NCBI RefSeq assembly: GCF_900091435.1
Contig: NZ_FMCS01000008.1
Location: forward strand, 248,001 to 312,000
Reading direction: 5' to 3'
Source: Micromonospora chaiyaphumensis
GTDB taxonomy: Bacteria > Actinomycetota > Actinomycetes > Mycobacteriales > Micromonosporaceae
Length of the DNA: 64,000 bases
A program made the translations under genes and the position numbers. A model generated the notes under the pieces. That model did no database searches and was not told the origin of the DNA. It saw only the letters and a program-made list of their open reading frames with translations. Positions 32,753 through 40,325 of the stretch are shown one piece after another. Each line of letters begins with the position of its first letter. Position 1 is the stretch's first letter.

Positions 32753-34153
32753 TCAGAGCACCTTGCCGGGGTTGAACAGCCCCGCCGGGTCCAGCGCCGC
32801 CTTGATCGCCTGGTGCACCCGCACGCCGACCGGGCCGATCTCCCGGGCCAGCCAGTCCCGCTTGAGCAGGCCGACGCCGTGCTCGCCGGTGCAGGTGCCG
32901 CCGAGGTCCAGCCCGAGCCGCATGATTTCGTCGAACGCCCGCCGCCCGCGCGCCAGGCCGGCCGGGTCGGCCCGGTCGACCACGATGTTCGGGTGCATGT
33001 TGCCGTCACCGGCGTGGCCCACCACGCCGATCGGCACGGCGCACTCCTCGGCGATCCGGGCCACCCCGTCCAGCAGCGCCGCCAGTGCCCCCCGCGGCAC
33101 CGCCACGTCGTCGATGACCAGGCCACCGTTGCCGCCGGGGAAGGCGTCGGCGGCGAGCTTCTCCATGGCCGGGTGGGCCAGCCGCCGGGCCTGGAGCAGG
33201 GCGGCCGCCTCCTCCGCGTCGGTGGCCGCGTAGACCTCGTCGGCCCCGGCTGCCGTGCACACCTCGGCCAGCCGGGCCAGGTCGTCGGCGGCCCGGGAAC
33301 CGGTGTCCACGGCCGCCAGCAGCAGCGCCTGCGCGTCGGTGCGCAGCCCCATCGGCCGGTACGCCTCGATGGCCCGCAGATGGGTCTGATCCAGCAGTTC
33401 CAGCAGGCTCGGGGTGAGCCCGCGCTCGGCGATCCCGGCGACCGCCGTGCCGGCCGCCGCCGTGGTGGGGAAGACCGCGACCAGGGTCAGCGACTCCTCG
33501 GGCGCCGGGCGCAGCGCCACCGTCACCTCGGTGATCACCCCGAGGGTGCCCTCCGAGCCGACGAAGAGCCGGGTCAGGTCGTAGCCGGCGACGCCCTTGG
33601 CGGTGCGCCGGCCGGTGCGCAGCACCTCGCCGGAGGCGAGCACCACCTCCAGTCCGAGCACGTACTCGGTGGTCACGCCGTACTTCACGCAGCACATGCC
33701 GCCCGCGTTGGTCGCCACGTTGCCGCCGATGGTGGACGACTCCCAGGAGCCGGGGTCGGGCGGGTACCAGAGGCCGTGCGCCCGGACCGCGCCGGCCAGC
33801 GCCGCGTTGACCACGCCGGGCTGCGCCACGGCGATCCGGCTGACCGGGTCGACCTCCAGGATCCGGTCCATGGCCACGGTGCTCAGCAGCAAAGCGCCGT
33901 CGACCGCGTTCGCCGCGCCGGCCAGCCCGGTCCGCGCCCCCTGCGGCACCACGGGTACGCCGTGCCGGCCGGCCGCGCGGACCACCGCCACGACCTCCTC
34001 GGTGCTCCGCGGGCGGACCACCACGAGCGGGCTCCCCGCCGCGCAGAGGTCGGCCTCGTCCCGCTCGTGCAGGCGCAGCAGGTCGGGGTCGGTCAGCACG
34101 GCGGCCTCGCCGAGCGCGGTCCGCAGGTCGTCGAGGAGGGGATGGGCGGCCAT
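32753..34153 (-). CDS. FAD-binding oxidase (GlcD / D-lactate dehydrogenase type)
   Basis: A 466-residue flavoprotein of the VAO/PCMH family. The FAD domain holds VVVRPRSTEEVVAVVRAAGRHGVPVVPQGARTGLAGAA, DPGSWESSTIGGNVATNAGGMCCVKYGVT and VGSEGTLGVITEVTV. The C-terminal FAD-oxidase domain ends with GHAGDGNMHPNIVVD and GTCTGEHGVGLLKRDWL. It would oxidise a 2-hydroxyacid such as glycolate or D-lactate. No GlcE/GlcF partners are adjacent, so a single-subunit D-lactate dehydrogenase-like role is likely. TAGCCT lies 7 nt before the ATG. Confidence 0.87.
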   Translation of the reverse strand: MAAHPLLDDLRTALGEAAVLTDPDLLRLHERDEADLCAAGSPLVVVRPRSTEEVVAVVRAAGRHGVPVVPQGARTGLAGAANAVDGALLLSTVAMDRILEVDPVSRIAVAQPGVVNAALAGAVRAHGLWYPPDPGSWESSTIGGNVATNAGGMCCVKYGVTTEYVLGLEVVLASGEVLRTGRRTAKGVAGYDLTRLFVGSEGTLGVITEVTVALRPAPEESLTLVAVFPTTAAAGTAVAGIAERGLTPSLLELLDQTHLRAIEAYRPMGLRTDAQALLLAAVDTGSRAADDLARLAEVCTAAGADEVYAATDAEEAAALLQARRLAHPAMEKLAADAFPGGNGGLVIDDVAVPRGALAALLDGVARIAEECAVPIGVVGHAGDGNMHPNIVVDRADPAGLARGRRAFDEIMRLGLDLGGTCTGEHGVGLLKRDWLAREIGPVGVRVHQAIKAALDPAGLFNPGKVL

Positions 34154-34210
34154 GCCGGGAAGGCTAGGTCGTGCCGGCGGGGATGACCAACCGGCGTACC
34201 GTTGGTCGCC

Positions 34211-34561
34211 ATGCTCTACGTGGACCCGCCCTCGGTGCCCTCGCGGGGGCGGCTCTGGTCGCACCTGGTGAGCGATGTCTCGTACGCCGAGCTGCACGCC
34301 TTCGCCGAGGCGCTGGGCCTGCCCCGGCGCGGCTTCGACCGGGACCACTACGACGTCCCGGCCGAGCGCGTCCCCATGGCCGTCTGGCTGGGCGCCCGGC
34401 CCGTCTCCTCCCGCGAGATCGTCCGCCTCCTGCGCGCCGCCGACCTGCGCCGCCCCAAGCCCCGCGCGGTCCCCGCCCCGGCCCGGCCGGGGGACGCCGA
34501 GATCGCTCCGACCCGGCCGGGGGACGCCGGGATCAGCCCAGGGTCGCGAGTTCCCGGGTGA
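34211..34561 (+). CDS. DUF4031 protein
   Basis: A 116-residue protein. Residues 1-80 match DUF4031: MLYVDPPSVPSRGRLWSHLVSD, then YAELHAFAEALGLPRRGFDRDHYDVP and PVSSREIVRLLRAAGLRR-like (here AADLRR). The tail contains a near-perfect repeat (RPGDAEIAPT, RPGDAGISPG) from a tandem duplication near 34485-34545. Function is unknown. Leaderless-type TACCGT lies 8 nt before the ATG. Its last 29 bp overlap the end of the convergent HD gene. Confidence 0.75.
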   Translation: MLYVDPPSVPSRGRLWSHLVSDVSYAELHAFAEALGLPRRGFDRDHYDVPAERVPMAVWLGARPVSSREIVRLLRAADLRRPKPRAVPAPARPGDAEIAPTRPGDAGISPGSRVPG

Positions 34562-35168
34562 GGTTGGCGCGGGCGCGGGACTCCCAGCGGGTGTGCGGCT
34601 CCGGCAGCCGGTAGAGCGCGGGCAGGCCCAGCAGGGCGGTCAGCACGGCGGCCCGGCCGGCGCGGAAGTCCGGATCGGGCACGTGGGCGTACTCGCGCCG
34701 GACGGCGGCGGCGTAGCGGTCGTAGTCGTCGGGCGGGGCGGCCAGGACCGCCAGGTCGGCGTCGCAGAGCAGGGCGCCGTCCGGGTCGTCCGGCCCGACC
34801 GCGTGGCCGGCGGTGAGCAGCACCAGCCGGCGTACCCCGGTCACCGCGTCCGCCGGCAGCCCGGCGGCCGCGAGCAGGTCCCCGGCCAGCTCGGCGCTGG
34901 CCCGCTCGTTGGCGTCGCCGCCGGCCCGCGGGTCGTAGACCGCGTCGTGGCACCACGCCGCCAGCCGGACCAGGTCGGGGTGGCGGGCCGACCCGGCGTA
35001 CGCGTCGACCACGTCGAGGACCGCCCGCAGGTGGGCGGCCGTGTGGTAGTGCCGGTGCGGCTCCCGCCAGCCGGCCAGCAGCCGGGCCCCGGCCCGCTCG
35101 ACACCGGCCGGGTCGGTCGCCCCCGCCGCCCGGGCCGCGTCCCGCCACCGTTCGATCAGCTCGTCCAC
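34533..35168 (-). CDS. HD-superfamily metal-dependent phosphohydrolase-like protein
   Basis: A 211-residue protein related to predicted HD-superfamily phosphohydrolases. Metal-ligand motifs are HYHTAAHL (residues about 40-47), WCHDAVYD (about 73-80; the HD pair) and CDADLAVLAAPPDDYDRYAAAVRREYAHVPD. The GTG was chosen because CAGACT lies 7 nt before it, giving a leaderless start. An ATG 14 codons upstream is possible. Substrate unknown. Confidence 0.78.
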   Translation of the reverse strand: MDELIERWRDAARAAGATDPAGVERAGARLLAGWREPHRHYHTAAHLRAVLDVVDAYAGSARHPDLVRLAAWCHDAVYDPRAGGDANERASAELAGDLLAAAGLPADAVTGVRRLVLLTAGHAVGPDDPDGALLCDADLAVLAAPPDDYDRYAAAVRREYAHVPDPDFRAGRAAVLTALLGLPALYRLPEPHTRWESRARANLTRELATLG

Positions 35169-35236
35169 CCGGTGCAGTCTGCCCCACCGCGGCCGATTCA
35201 CAGGATTCACCGGGGGCGGGGCGGGTAGTCCCGGCC

Positions 35237-36502
35237 ATGGCCGTGGCCCGGGACCGACGACCGCAGATCTTCCGGCGTACCGCGTTGCGTGAGGGACTGG
35301 TCGACGTCGACGGGGCCCGGATCTCGGAGGCCGTGGAGCAGCTCCGGCACCGCAGCAAGGCCACCCTGCACGACCGCCTGCACCGGGTGCGCACGGCGAC
35401 CGGCCTGGCGGTGCAGGCGGGCCTGGCGGCCGGGCTGGCCTACCTGATCTCCCACCGGCTGCTGAAGAATCCGCAGCCGGTGTTCGCGCCGATCTCGGCC
35501 GTCGGCACCCTGGCCGCGTCGGTCGGCCAGCGGTTCCGCCGGACCGTCGAGCTGATCATCGGGGTGGCCGTCGGGGTCTTCGTCGGCGACCTGCTCATCT
35601 ACTTCCTCGGCACCGGCGCCTGGCAACTCGGCCTCGTGGTGACCGCGGCGATCCTGCTGACCGTCTTCGCCGGGGCGAGCGTCGCCATCGTGATCCAGGC
35701 GGCGGCCACCGCCGTGCTGATCGTGACGCTCAGCCCATCGACACAGAACCTGGAGATACCCCGCTTCGTCGACGCGTTCCTCGGCGGCGGCATCGCGCTG
35801 CTGGTGACCGCGATCCTGCTGCCACTCAACCCGCTGCGCGTGATCAACCGGGCGGCCCGGCCGGCGCTGGACCTGCTCGCCGGGCAGCTCGACATCTGCG
35901 CGGACGCGCTGCGGAGCCGCGACCGGGGTGCGGCCCAGCAGGCGCTGTTCCGGCTCCGGGAGAACAAGGAGGAACTCGCCGCGCTCTCCGAGGCCATCGA
36001 GGGCGCCAAGGAGACCATCACCATCTCGCCGGCCCGCTGGCACCGGCGGGACGAGCTGACCCACTACGCCGAGGCGGCGGAACCGATCGACCGGGCGATG
36101 CGGAACAGCGGCACCCTGATCCGCCGCTCGGTCACCATGATCGAGGACGAGGAGCCCGTCCCGGATCCGATGCCCGACTCGATCGGCCACCTGGCCGAGT
36201 CGGTACGCCTGCTGCGGCACGAGTTCGCCGTCGGGGAGGAGCCGGAGAAGGCCCGGGAGCGGTCCCTGCGCGCGGTCAGCGAGGCCGGCCGGGCGTACGC
36301 CGAGGGGGTGGGCTTCTCCGGCAGCGTGGTGATCGCCCAGGTGCGCACCACGGCGAGCGACCTGCTGGTGGCCTCCGGCATCGACCAGGAGGAGGCGAAC
36401 CGCCTGGTCCGCCAGGCGTTCGGCGACCGCGAGCAGCGCTCCGGCGAGACCACCGAACAGAACCCGGCCCCCAAACCCCCCACAGCCCCACCGGTCGGCT
36501 GA
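35237..36502 (+). CDS. FUSC-family aromatic acid exporter-like membrane protein
   Basis: A 421-residue protein. About six membrane helices lie between residues 50 and 205: ATGLAVQAGLAAGLAYLI, PISAVGTLAASVGQRFRRTVELIIGVAVGVFVGDLLIYFLG and AILLTVFAGASVAIVIQAAATAVLIVTL. A long cytoplasmic helical domain with LRENKEELAALSEAIEGAKETI follows. The pattern fits FUSC/DUF939 transporters. A weak -10 (TAGTCC) lies 5 nt before the ATG. The intergenic region after it holds a long hairpin. Confidence 0.8.
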   Translation: MAVARDRRPQIFRRTALREGLVDVDGARISEAVEQLRHRSKATLHDRLHRVRTATGLAVQAGLAAGLAYLISHRLLKNPQPVFAPISAVGTLAASVGQRFRRTVELIIGVAVGVFVGDLLIYFLGTGAWQLGLVVTAAILLTVFAGASVAIVIQAAATAVLIVTLSPSTQNLEIPRFVDAFLGGGIALLVTAILLPLNPLRVINRAARPALDLLAGQLDICADALRSRDRGAAQQALFRLRENKEELAALSEAIEGAKETITISPARWHRRDELTHYAEAAEPIDRAMRNSGTLIRRSVTMIEDEEPVPDPMPDSIGHLAESVRLLRHEFAVGEEPEKARERSLRAVSEAGRAYAEGVGFSGSVVIAQVRTTASDLLVASGIDQEEANRLVRQAFGDREQRSGETTEQNPAPKPPTAPPVG

Positions 36503-36534
36503 CCGGGCCCTGTCCCCGCCTGTTGCCGCCCCGG

Positions 36535-36591
36535 TGATCATGAAGTTAGCGGCAGTGGAAACCGCCTTCCAGGGCGCTAACTTCATGATCA
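36535..36591. repeat. Long perfect inverted repeat between convergent genes
   Basis: Arms of 17 bp (36535-36551 TGATCATGAAGTTAGCG, and its exact complement at 36575-36591) with a 23-nt interior that can form TGGAA/TTCCA. It is AT-rich compared with its surroundings. It lies between the convergent FUSC and class-V aminotransferase genes. I read it as a dispersed intergenic element acting as terminator. Confidence 0.8.
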
Positions 36592-36622
36592 ATGGGGTGG
36601 GGGGCAGGGCGGGGTCCGGCCG

Positions 36623-37885
36623 TCAGGGGAGGGTGGCCAGGGCCGTCAGGAGGGTGTCGACGTCGGACTCGGTGGTGCCCAGGCCCAGGCTGGCGCGCAG
36701 GGCGGTCGCGGGCAGGTCGCGGCGGCCGCTGCGGGTCGCCGCCTCGGTGAGCAGGCGGCGGGCGAGCGGGTGGGCGCAGAACAGGCCGTCGCGGACGCCG
36801 ATCCGGTGCGCGGTCGCCAGGTGGGCGGCCACGTCGCCGGAGTCCCGGCCGGCGACCACGAAGCTCACGATGCCCACCCGGGGCGCGTCCGGCCCGAAGG
36901 TACGCAGCTCCACCACGTGCGGCAGCGCGGCCAGGCCCGCCCGGAGCCGGGCCAGCAGCGCCTGCTCGCGGGCGTGCAGCGCGTCGCGGTCCGCGGCCGC
37001 CAGCGCCGCGCAGACCGCCGCCAGCGCCACGGCGCCGAGCAGGTTCGGGGTGCCCGCCTCGTGCCGGGCCGGGCCGGTGGCCCACCGCACCTCGTGGGTG
37101 CCCGCCCCGACGTGGCTGGTGGCCCCGCCGCCGGCCAGGTACGGCGGTGCGGCGTCCAGCCAGTCCGCCCGCCCCACCAGCACGCCCGCGCCGAACGGCG
37201 CGTACAGCTTGTGGCCGGAGAGCGCCAGGTAGTCGACGTCCAGCGCGGCCAGGTCCACCGGGGCGTGCGGGGCGAGCTGGGCGGCGTCGACCAGGATCCG
37301 GGCACCGTGCCGGCGCGCCACCCGGGCCAGCTCGGCCACCGGCCAGCGCTCCCCGGTCACGTTGCTCGCGCCGGTCACGGCGACCAGCACCGGCAGCCCG
37401 GGCCGGGCGTCGCGGGACAACTCGCCGAGGGCGGCGTCGAGGGAGCGGACCGCACCGCCCGTGCTGTCCGGCACCGGGAGCCGCACCGAGCCGCGCGGCC
37501 AGGGGAGCAGGTTCGCGTGGTGCTCACCGGCGAAGGTGACCACCGTGGTGCCGGCGGGCAGCGCCCGGGCCAGCAGGTTCACGGCGTCGGTGGTGTTCCG
37601 GGTGAAGATCACGTGATCGTCGGGGCGGGCGCCGAGGAAGTCCCCGACCGTCTGCCGGGCCCGCTCGTAGGCCAGCGTGCAGCGCCGCGACAGCGCCCCG
37701 GCGCCCCGGTGCACGCTCGCGTACCAGGGCAGCAGCTCGGCCACCGCGTCGGACGCCGCCCGCGCGCACGGCGCGCTGGCCGCGTAATCCAGGTTGATCT
37801 CCCCCGGTACGCCGAGCACGCCGAGCGGGTCGGGCCGGCTCGGGGTGACGAGCGTGGGCAGCGAGGGTACGAGGGTGACGGTCAT
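36623..37885 (-). CDS. Class V aminotransferase / cysteine desulfurase-like PLP enzyme
   Basis: A 420-residue fold-type-I PLP enzyme. Its motifs are INLDYAASAPC, FTRNTTDAVNLLARAL, GEHHANLLPW, VTGASNVTGERWPVAELARVARRHGARILVDAAQ and the PLP Lys226 in LSGHKLYAPFGAGVLVG. It resembles cysteine desulfurase/selenocysteine lyase more than a transaminase. I see no clear persulfide Cys in the usual position; FCAHPLARRLL near 365 is the best candidate. The start has GGGAGG seven bases upstream. A SAM-IV riboswitch precedes it, so it probably works in sulfur amino acid metabolism. Confidence 0.82.
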   Translation of the reverse strand: MTVTLVPSLPTLVTPSRPDPLGVLGVPGEINLDYAASAPCARAASDAVAELLPWYASVHRGAGALSRRCTLAYERARQTVGDFLGARPDDHVIFTRNTTDAVNLLARALPAGTTVVTFAGEHHANLLPWPRGSVRLPVPDSTGGAVRSLDAALGELSRDARPGLPVLVAVTGASNVTGERWPVAELARVARRHGARILVDAAQLAPHAPVDLAALDVDYLALSGHKLYAPFGAGVLVGRADWLDAAPPYLAGGGATSHVGAGTHEVRWATGPARHEAGTPNLLGAVALAAVCAALAAADRDALHAREQALLARLRAGLAALPHVVELRTFGPDAPRVGIVSFVVAGRDSGDVAAHLATAHRIGVRDGLFCAHPLARRLLTEAATRSGRRDLPATALRASLGLGTTESDVDTLLTALATLP

Positions 37886-37939
37886 GCCGGAGCCTCCCGG
37901 GTCCAGGGGACCCCGGGTGGTGGGCACCGGGAACGGGGT

Positions 37940-38060
37940 CCGCGCTTGCCCAGCACGCGGTTCGGGCTGGGCCCGGTCATCACCCGGGGCACCCCACCGC
38001 GAACTCGACGAGGGTTGCCGGCCAGCAAGCCGGGGCTTCGCGCTGGCACTCGTGACCTGA
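37940..38060 (-). ncRNA. SAM-IV riboswitch
   Basis: On the minus strand the RNA starts GGTCACGAGTGCCAGCG, continues with GCCCCGGCTTGCTGGCCGGC and AACCCTCGTCG, then GGTGGGGTGCCCCGGGTGATGACC. GGTCA (ending near 38057) pairs with TGACC (from 37975) to close P1. A hairpin CCCAGC/GCTGGG (37949-37972) follows, as in the SAM-IV 3' domain. These are the conserved SAM-IV blocks, distinct from the SAM-I RNA at 17638-17770. It lies 55-90 nt before the PLP enzyme start. Confidence 0.88.
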
Positions 38061-38122
38061 TCGGGAGCATAGCGGCCGCGATGCGACCGGACCAGTGGGT
38101 CGCGGGTGACTACGCTGACCGC

Positions 38123-39565
38123 ATGGCCGTCACCCCGCCCGGCGGAGCCCTGCCGCCGCCGCCGACCGCGCCCGCCGTTCCACCGGGGTCGCCGGCCCCC
38201 CGGATGCCGCTGCGCCGGCTCGGCTGGCGGCGGTTCCTGGCGCTGGCCGGTGTGGTGCTGCTGATCGCCGCCGGCGCGGTCTTCATGGTCTTCACCCTGG
38301 GCGAGAGCCTGGGCGCCGAGGCGCTGCTGGTCGGCGTGATCGCGGCGATCCTGCCGGTGCCGGTGCTGGTGTCCTGCTTCCTCTGGCTCGACCGCTACGA
38401 GCCCGAGCCGCTGAAATACCTGATCTTCTGCTTCGCCTGGGGCGCGTTCGTCTCCACCGCCATCTCGCTGCTGGTCAACGAGACCGGCGCCCGGCTGTTC
38501 GACGCCTGGGGGCTGCCCGCGGCGCTGACCGCCGTGCTGGTCGCCCCGTTCATCGAGGAGCTGACCAAGGCGGCCGGCCCGCTCCTGTTGCTGATCTTCC
38601 GCCGCCGGGAGTTCTCCGGTGTCACCGACGGCCTGGTCTACTGCGGGCTCTCCGCGGTCGGCTTCGCCATGGTGGAGAACATCCTCTACCTGGGCGGCTA
38701 CGGCTACCGCACCGGCGTCGAGGAGTACGGCCCGGCCACCGGCGCCCGCCAGGTGATCGCCATCTTCATCGTGCGGATCCTGCTCTTCGGCTTCGCCCAC
38801 CCGCTGTTCACCTCGATGACCGGTGTGGGCCTGGGGATCGCCGCGCGGACCGCCGACCGGCGGGTGCGCATCCTCGCCCCGATCGCCGGCCTGCTGCTGG
38901 CCATGATGCTGCACGGCACCTGGAACCTGCTGCCCTCGCTGGCCGCCGCCACGGGCCAGCCGCTGATCGCGCTCTACGGCTACATCGGCGTGATGGTGCC
39001 GATCTTCTTCGGCATGGTGGGGCTGGCCGTCTGGCTGCGCGCCTGGGAGGGGCGGCTCACCGAGCGCACCCTGCCGGACTACGTCCGGGCGGGCTGGCTC
39101 ACCCCGCCCGAGGTGGCCGCGCTGGGCAGCCTCGGCCGGCGGCACGCCGCCCGCACCTGGGCCCGGCGGGTGGCCGGTGACGGCGGGGTGCGGGCGATGC
39201 GCGGCTACCAGTTCGCCGCCACCCGGCTGGCCCTGCTGCGCGACGGGATGCGCCGTGGGCTGGACCGCAAGCCCGCCGAGCGGGACCGGACGGCGCGGGA
39301 GGAGCGGGAGCTGCTGGACGCGATCGGGGCGTACCGGTCGTTCTTCGTGGGCCGGGACCCGCAGGCGCCGGTCGGGGTCTGGGACGGGCAGCGCTACCAC
39401 CTGCGCTTCCCGGACGGGTCGCAGCGCGCGGTCGATGCTCCGGACGAGCCGGTGGTGCCGATCCCGGTGGTGCTGTCCGCGCCGCCGCCGCCGGCCTTCC
39501 CGCCCGGCTATGGCCCCTCCGGCTGGCACGGCGCCCGCTCCACCGCACCGTGGCCGCCGGCCTGA
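38123..39565 (+). CDS. PrsW-family intramembrane metalloprotease
   Basis: A 480-residue membrane protein. The first 30 residues are Pro-rich, then about eight membrane helices follow (33-340). PrsW motifs are APFIEELTKAAGPLL (EExxK), GFAMVENILYLGG (ENxxY), FAHPLFTSMTGVGLG and MLHGTWNLLPS. The C-terminal 140 residues are a soluble basic domain ending Pro-rich. PrsW proteins cleave membrane substrates such as anti-sigma factors. No anti-sigma gene is adjacent, though an ECF41 gene lies 5 kb away. TACGCT lies 6 nt before the ATG, a leaderless start. Confidence 0.86.
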   Translation: MAVTPPGGALPPPPTAPAVPPGSPAPRMPLRRLGWRRFLALAGVVLLIAAGAVFMVFTLGESLGAEALLVGVIAAILPVPVLVSCFLWLDRYEPEPLKYLIFCFAWGAFVSTAISLLVNETGARLFDAWGLPAALTAVLVAPFIEELTKAAGPLLLLIFRRREFSGVTDGLVYCGLSAVGFAMVENILYLGGYGYRTGVEEYGPATGARQVIAIFIVRILLFGFAHPLFTSMTGVGLGIAARTADRRVRILAPIAGLLLAMMLHGTWNLLPSLAAATGQPLIALYGYIGVMVPIFFGMVGLAVWLRAWEGRLTERTLPDYVRAGWLTPPEVAALGSLGRRHAARTWARRVAGDGGVRAMRGYQFAATRLALLRDGMRRGLDRKPAERDRTAREERELLDAIGAYRSFFVGRDPQAPVGVWDGQRYHLRFPDGSQRAVDAPDEPVVPIPVVLSAPPPPAFPPGYGPSGWHGARSTAPWPPA

Positions 39566-39584
39566 CGCGGCTCGCGGGGGCGGG

Positions 39585-39752
39585 TCAGCTCATGAGGCCG
39601 GTGAGGAAGTCGCCGAGGCCCTGGGCGATGGCCATGAGCGCCACCCCGATCCCCTTGAACAGCTGGGCCGCGCCGTCCGGCCGGAAGGCCATGAAGTAGA
39701 TCAGGAACGCGAGGAATCCCCAGGCGAGTATCTTCTTCACGACTACCGGCAT
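39585..39752 (-). CDS. Small single-span membrane protein
   Basis: A 55-residue protein: MPVVVKKILAWGFLAFLIYFM gives a basic start and one membrane helix (about 8-22), and KGIGVALMAIAQGLGDFLTG an amphipathic or second hydrophobic segment. A strong ribosome site (GGGGAGGG) precedes the ATG, which supports a real gene. It is read on the opposite strand to PrsW and lies between it and the GroES-like gene. Function unknown. Confidence 0.7.
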   Translation of the reverse strand: MPVVVKKILAWGFLAFLIYFMAFRPDGAAQLFKGIGVALMAIAQGLGDFLTGLMS

Positions 39753-39823
39753 GGTCCCTCCCCAGGGCGCGGTCGTGCCTGGGGCTTCCCGCCGGGCAGC
39801 GACGCAAACGGCGGGGGCCGCGC

Positions 39824-40171
39824 CTAGAGGTAGAGGCCGGTCGAGCCGGTCGACCCGGTCTCCACCCGCTCCGCCGCCACGGCGTGCACGTCCCGCTCGC
39901 GGAGCAGGACGTACGCCCGGCCGTGCAGTTCGACCTCGGAGCGGTCGTCGGGGTCGAAGAGCACCCGGTCCCCGGAGACGATGGAGCGGACGTGCGGGCC
40001 GACGCCCACCGCGGTGGCCCAGGCCAGCCGCTTGCCGACCGCCGCGGTGGCCGGGATCACGATGCCGGCGGTGGAGCGGCGTTCCCCCTCGCCGTTCTCG
40101 GTACGCACCAGCACGCGGTCGTGGAGCAGGCGGATCGGCAGGCCGGCGTCGAGGTTCTGGTCGGCGGTCAC
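39824..40171 (-). CDS. GroES-like co-chaperonin paralogue
   Basis: A 115-residue protein of the GroES/Cpn10 family: PIRLLHDRVLVRTE at the start, a mobile-loop region ERRSTAGIVIPATA, then VGVGPHVRSIVSGDRVLFDPDDRSEVELHGRAYVLLRERDVHAV. The usual GroES mobile loop has SAGGIVL; here it is TAGIVIP with an N-terminal extension and a Thr/Gly-rich tail. It has no CIRCE site, and TAGCGT lies 6 nt before the GTG. It may be a specialised partner for one of the GroELs. Confidence 0.83.
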   Translation of the reverse strand: MTADQNLDAGLPIRLLHDRVLVRTENGEGERRSTAGIVIPATAAVGKRLAWATAVGVGPHVRSIVSGDRVLFDPDDRSEVELHGRAYVLLRERDVHAVAAERVETGSTGSTGLYL

Positions 40172-40325
40172 GCGAAGACGCTACCGCGTGCCCGCCGGTC
40201 GATCCCGATGTGGTTGGGCGGGGCGAGCGGGGGGCAATGTGTGGCGGAGTCGCCCTAGGGTGGGGCGGACGGACGTATCCTGTCCACCCTGTCTCCTGGG
40301 CGGACCGAAGTTGCTGGAGGTGCGC

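Noticed and set aside
38395..39548. Short minus-strand frames opposite the PrsW gene
   Set aside because: They lack ribosome sites and domains and are covered by a well-supported gene.
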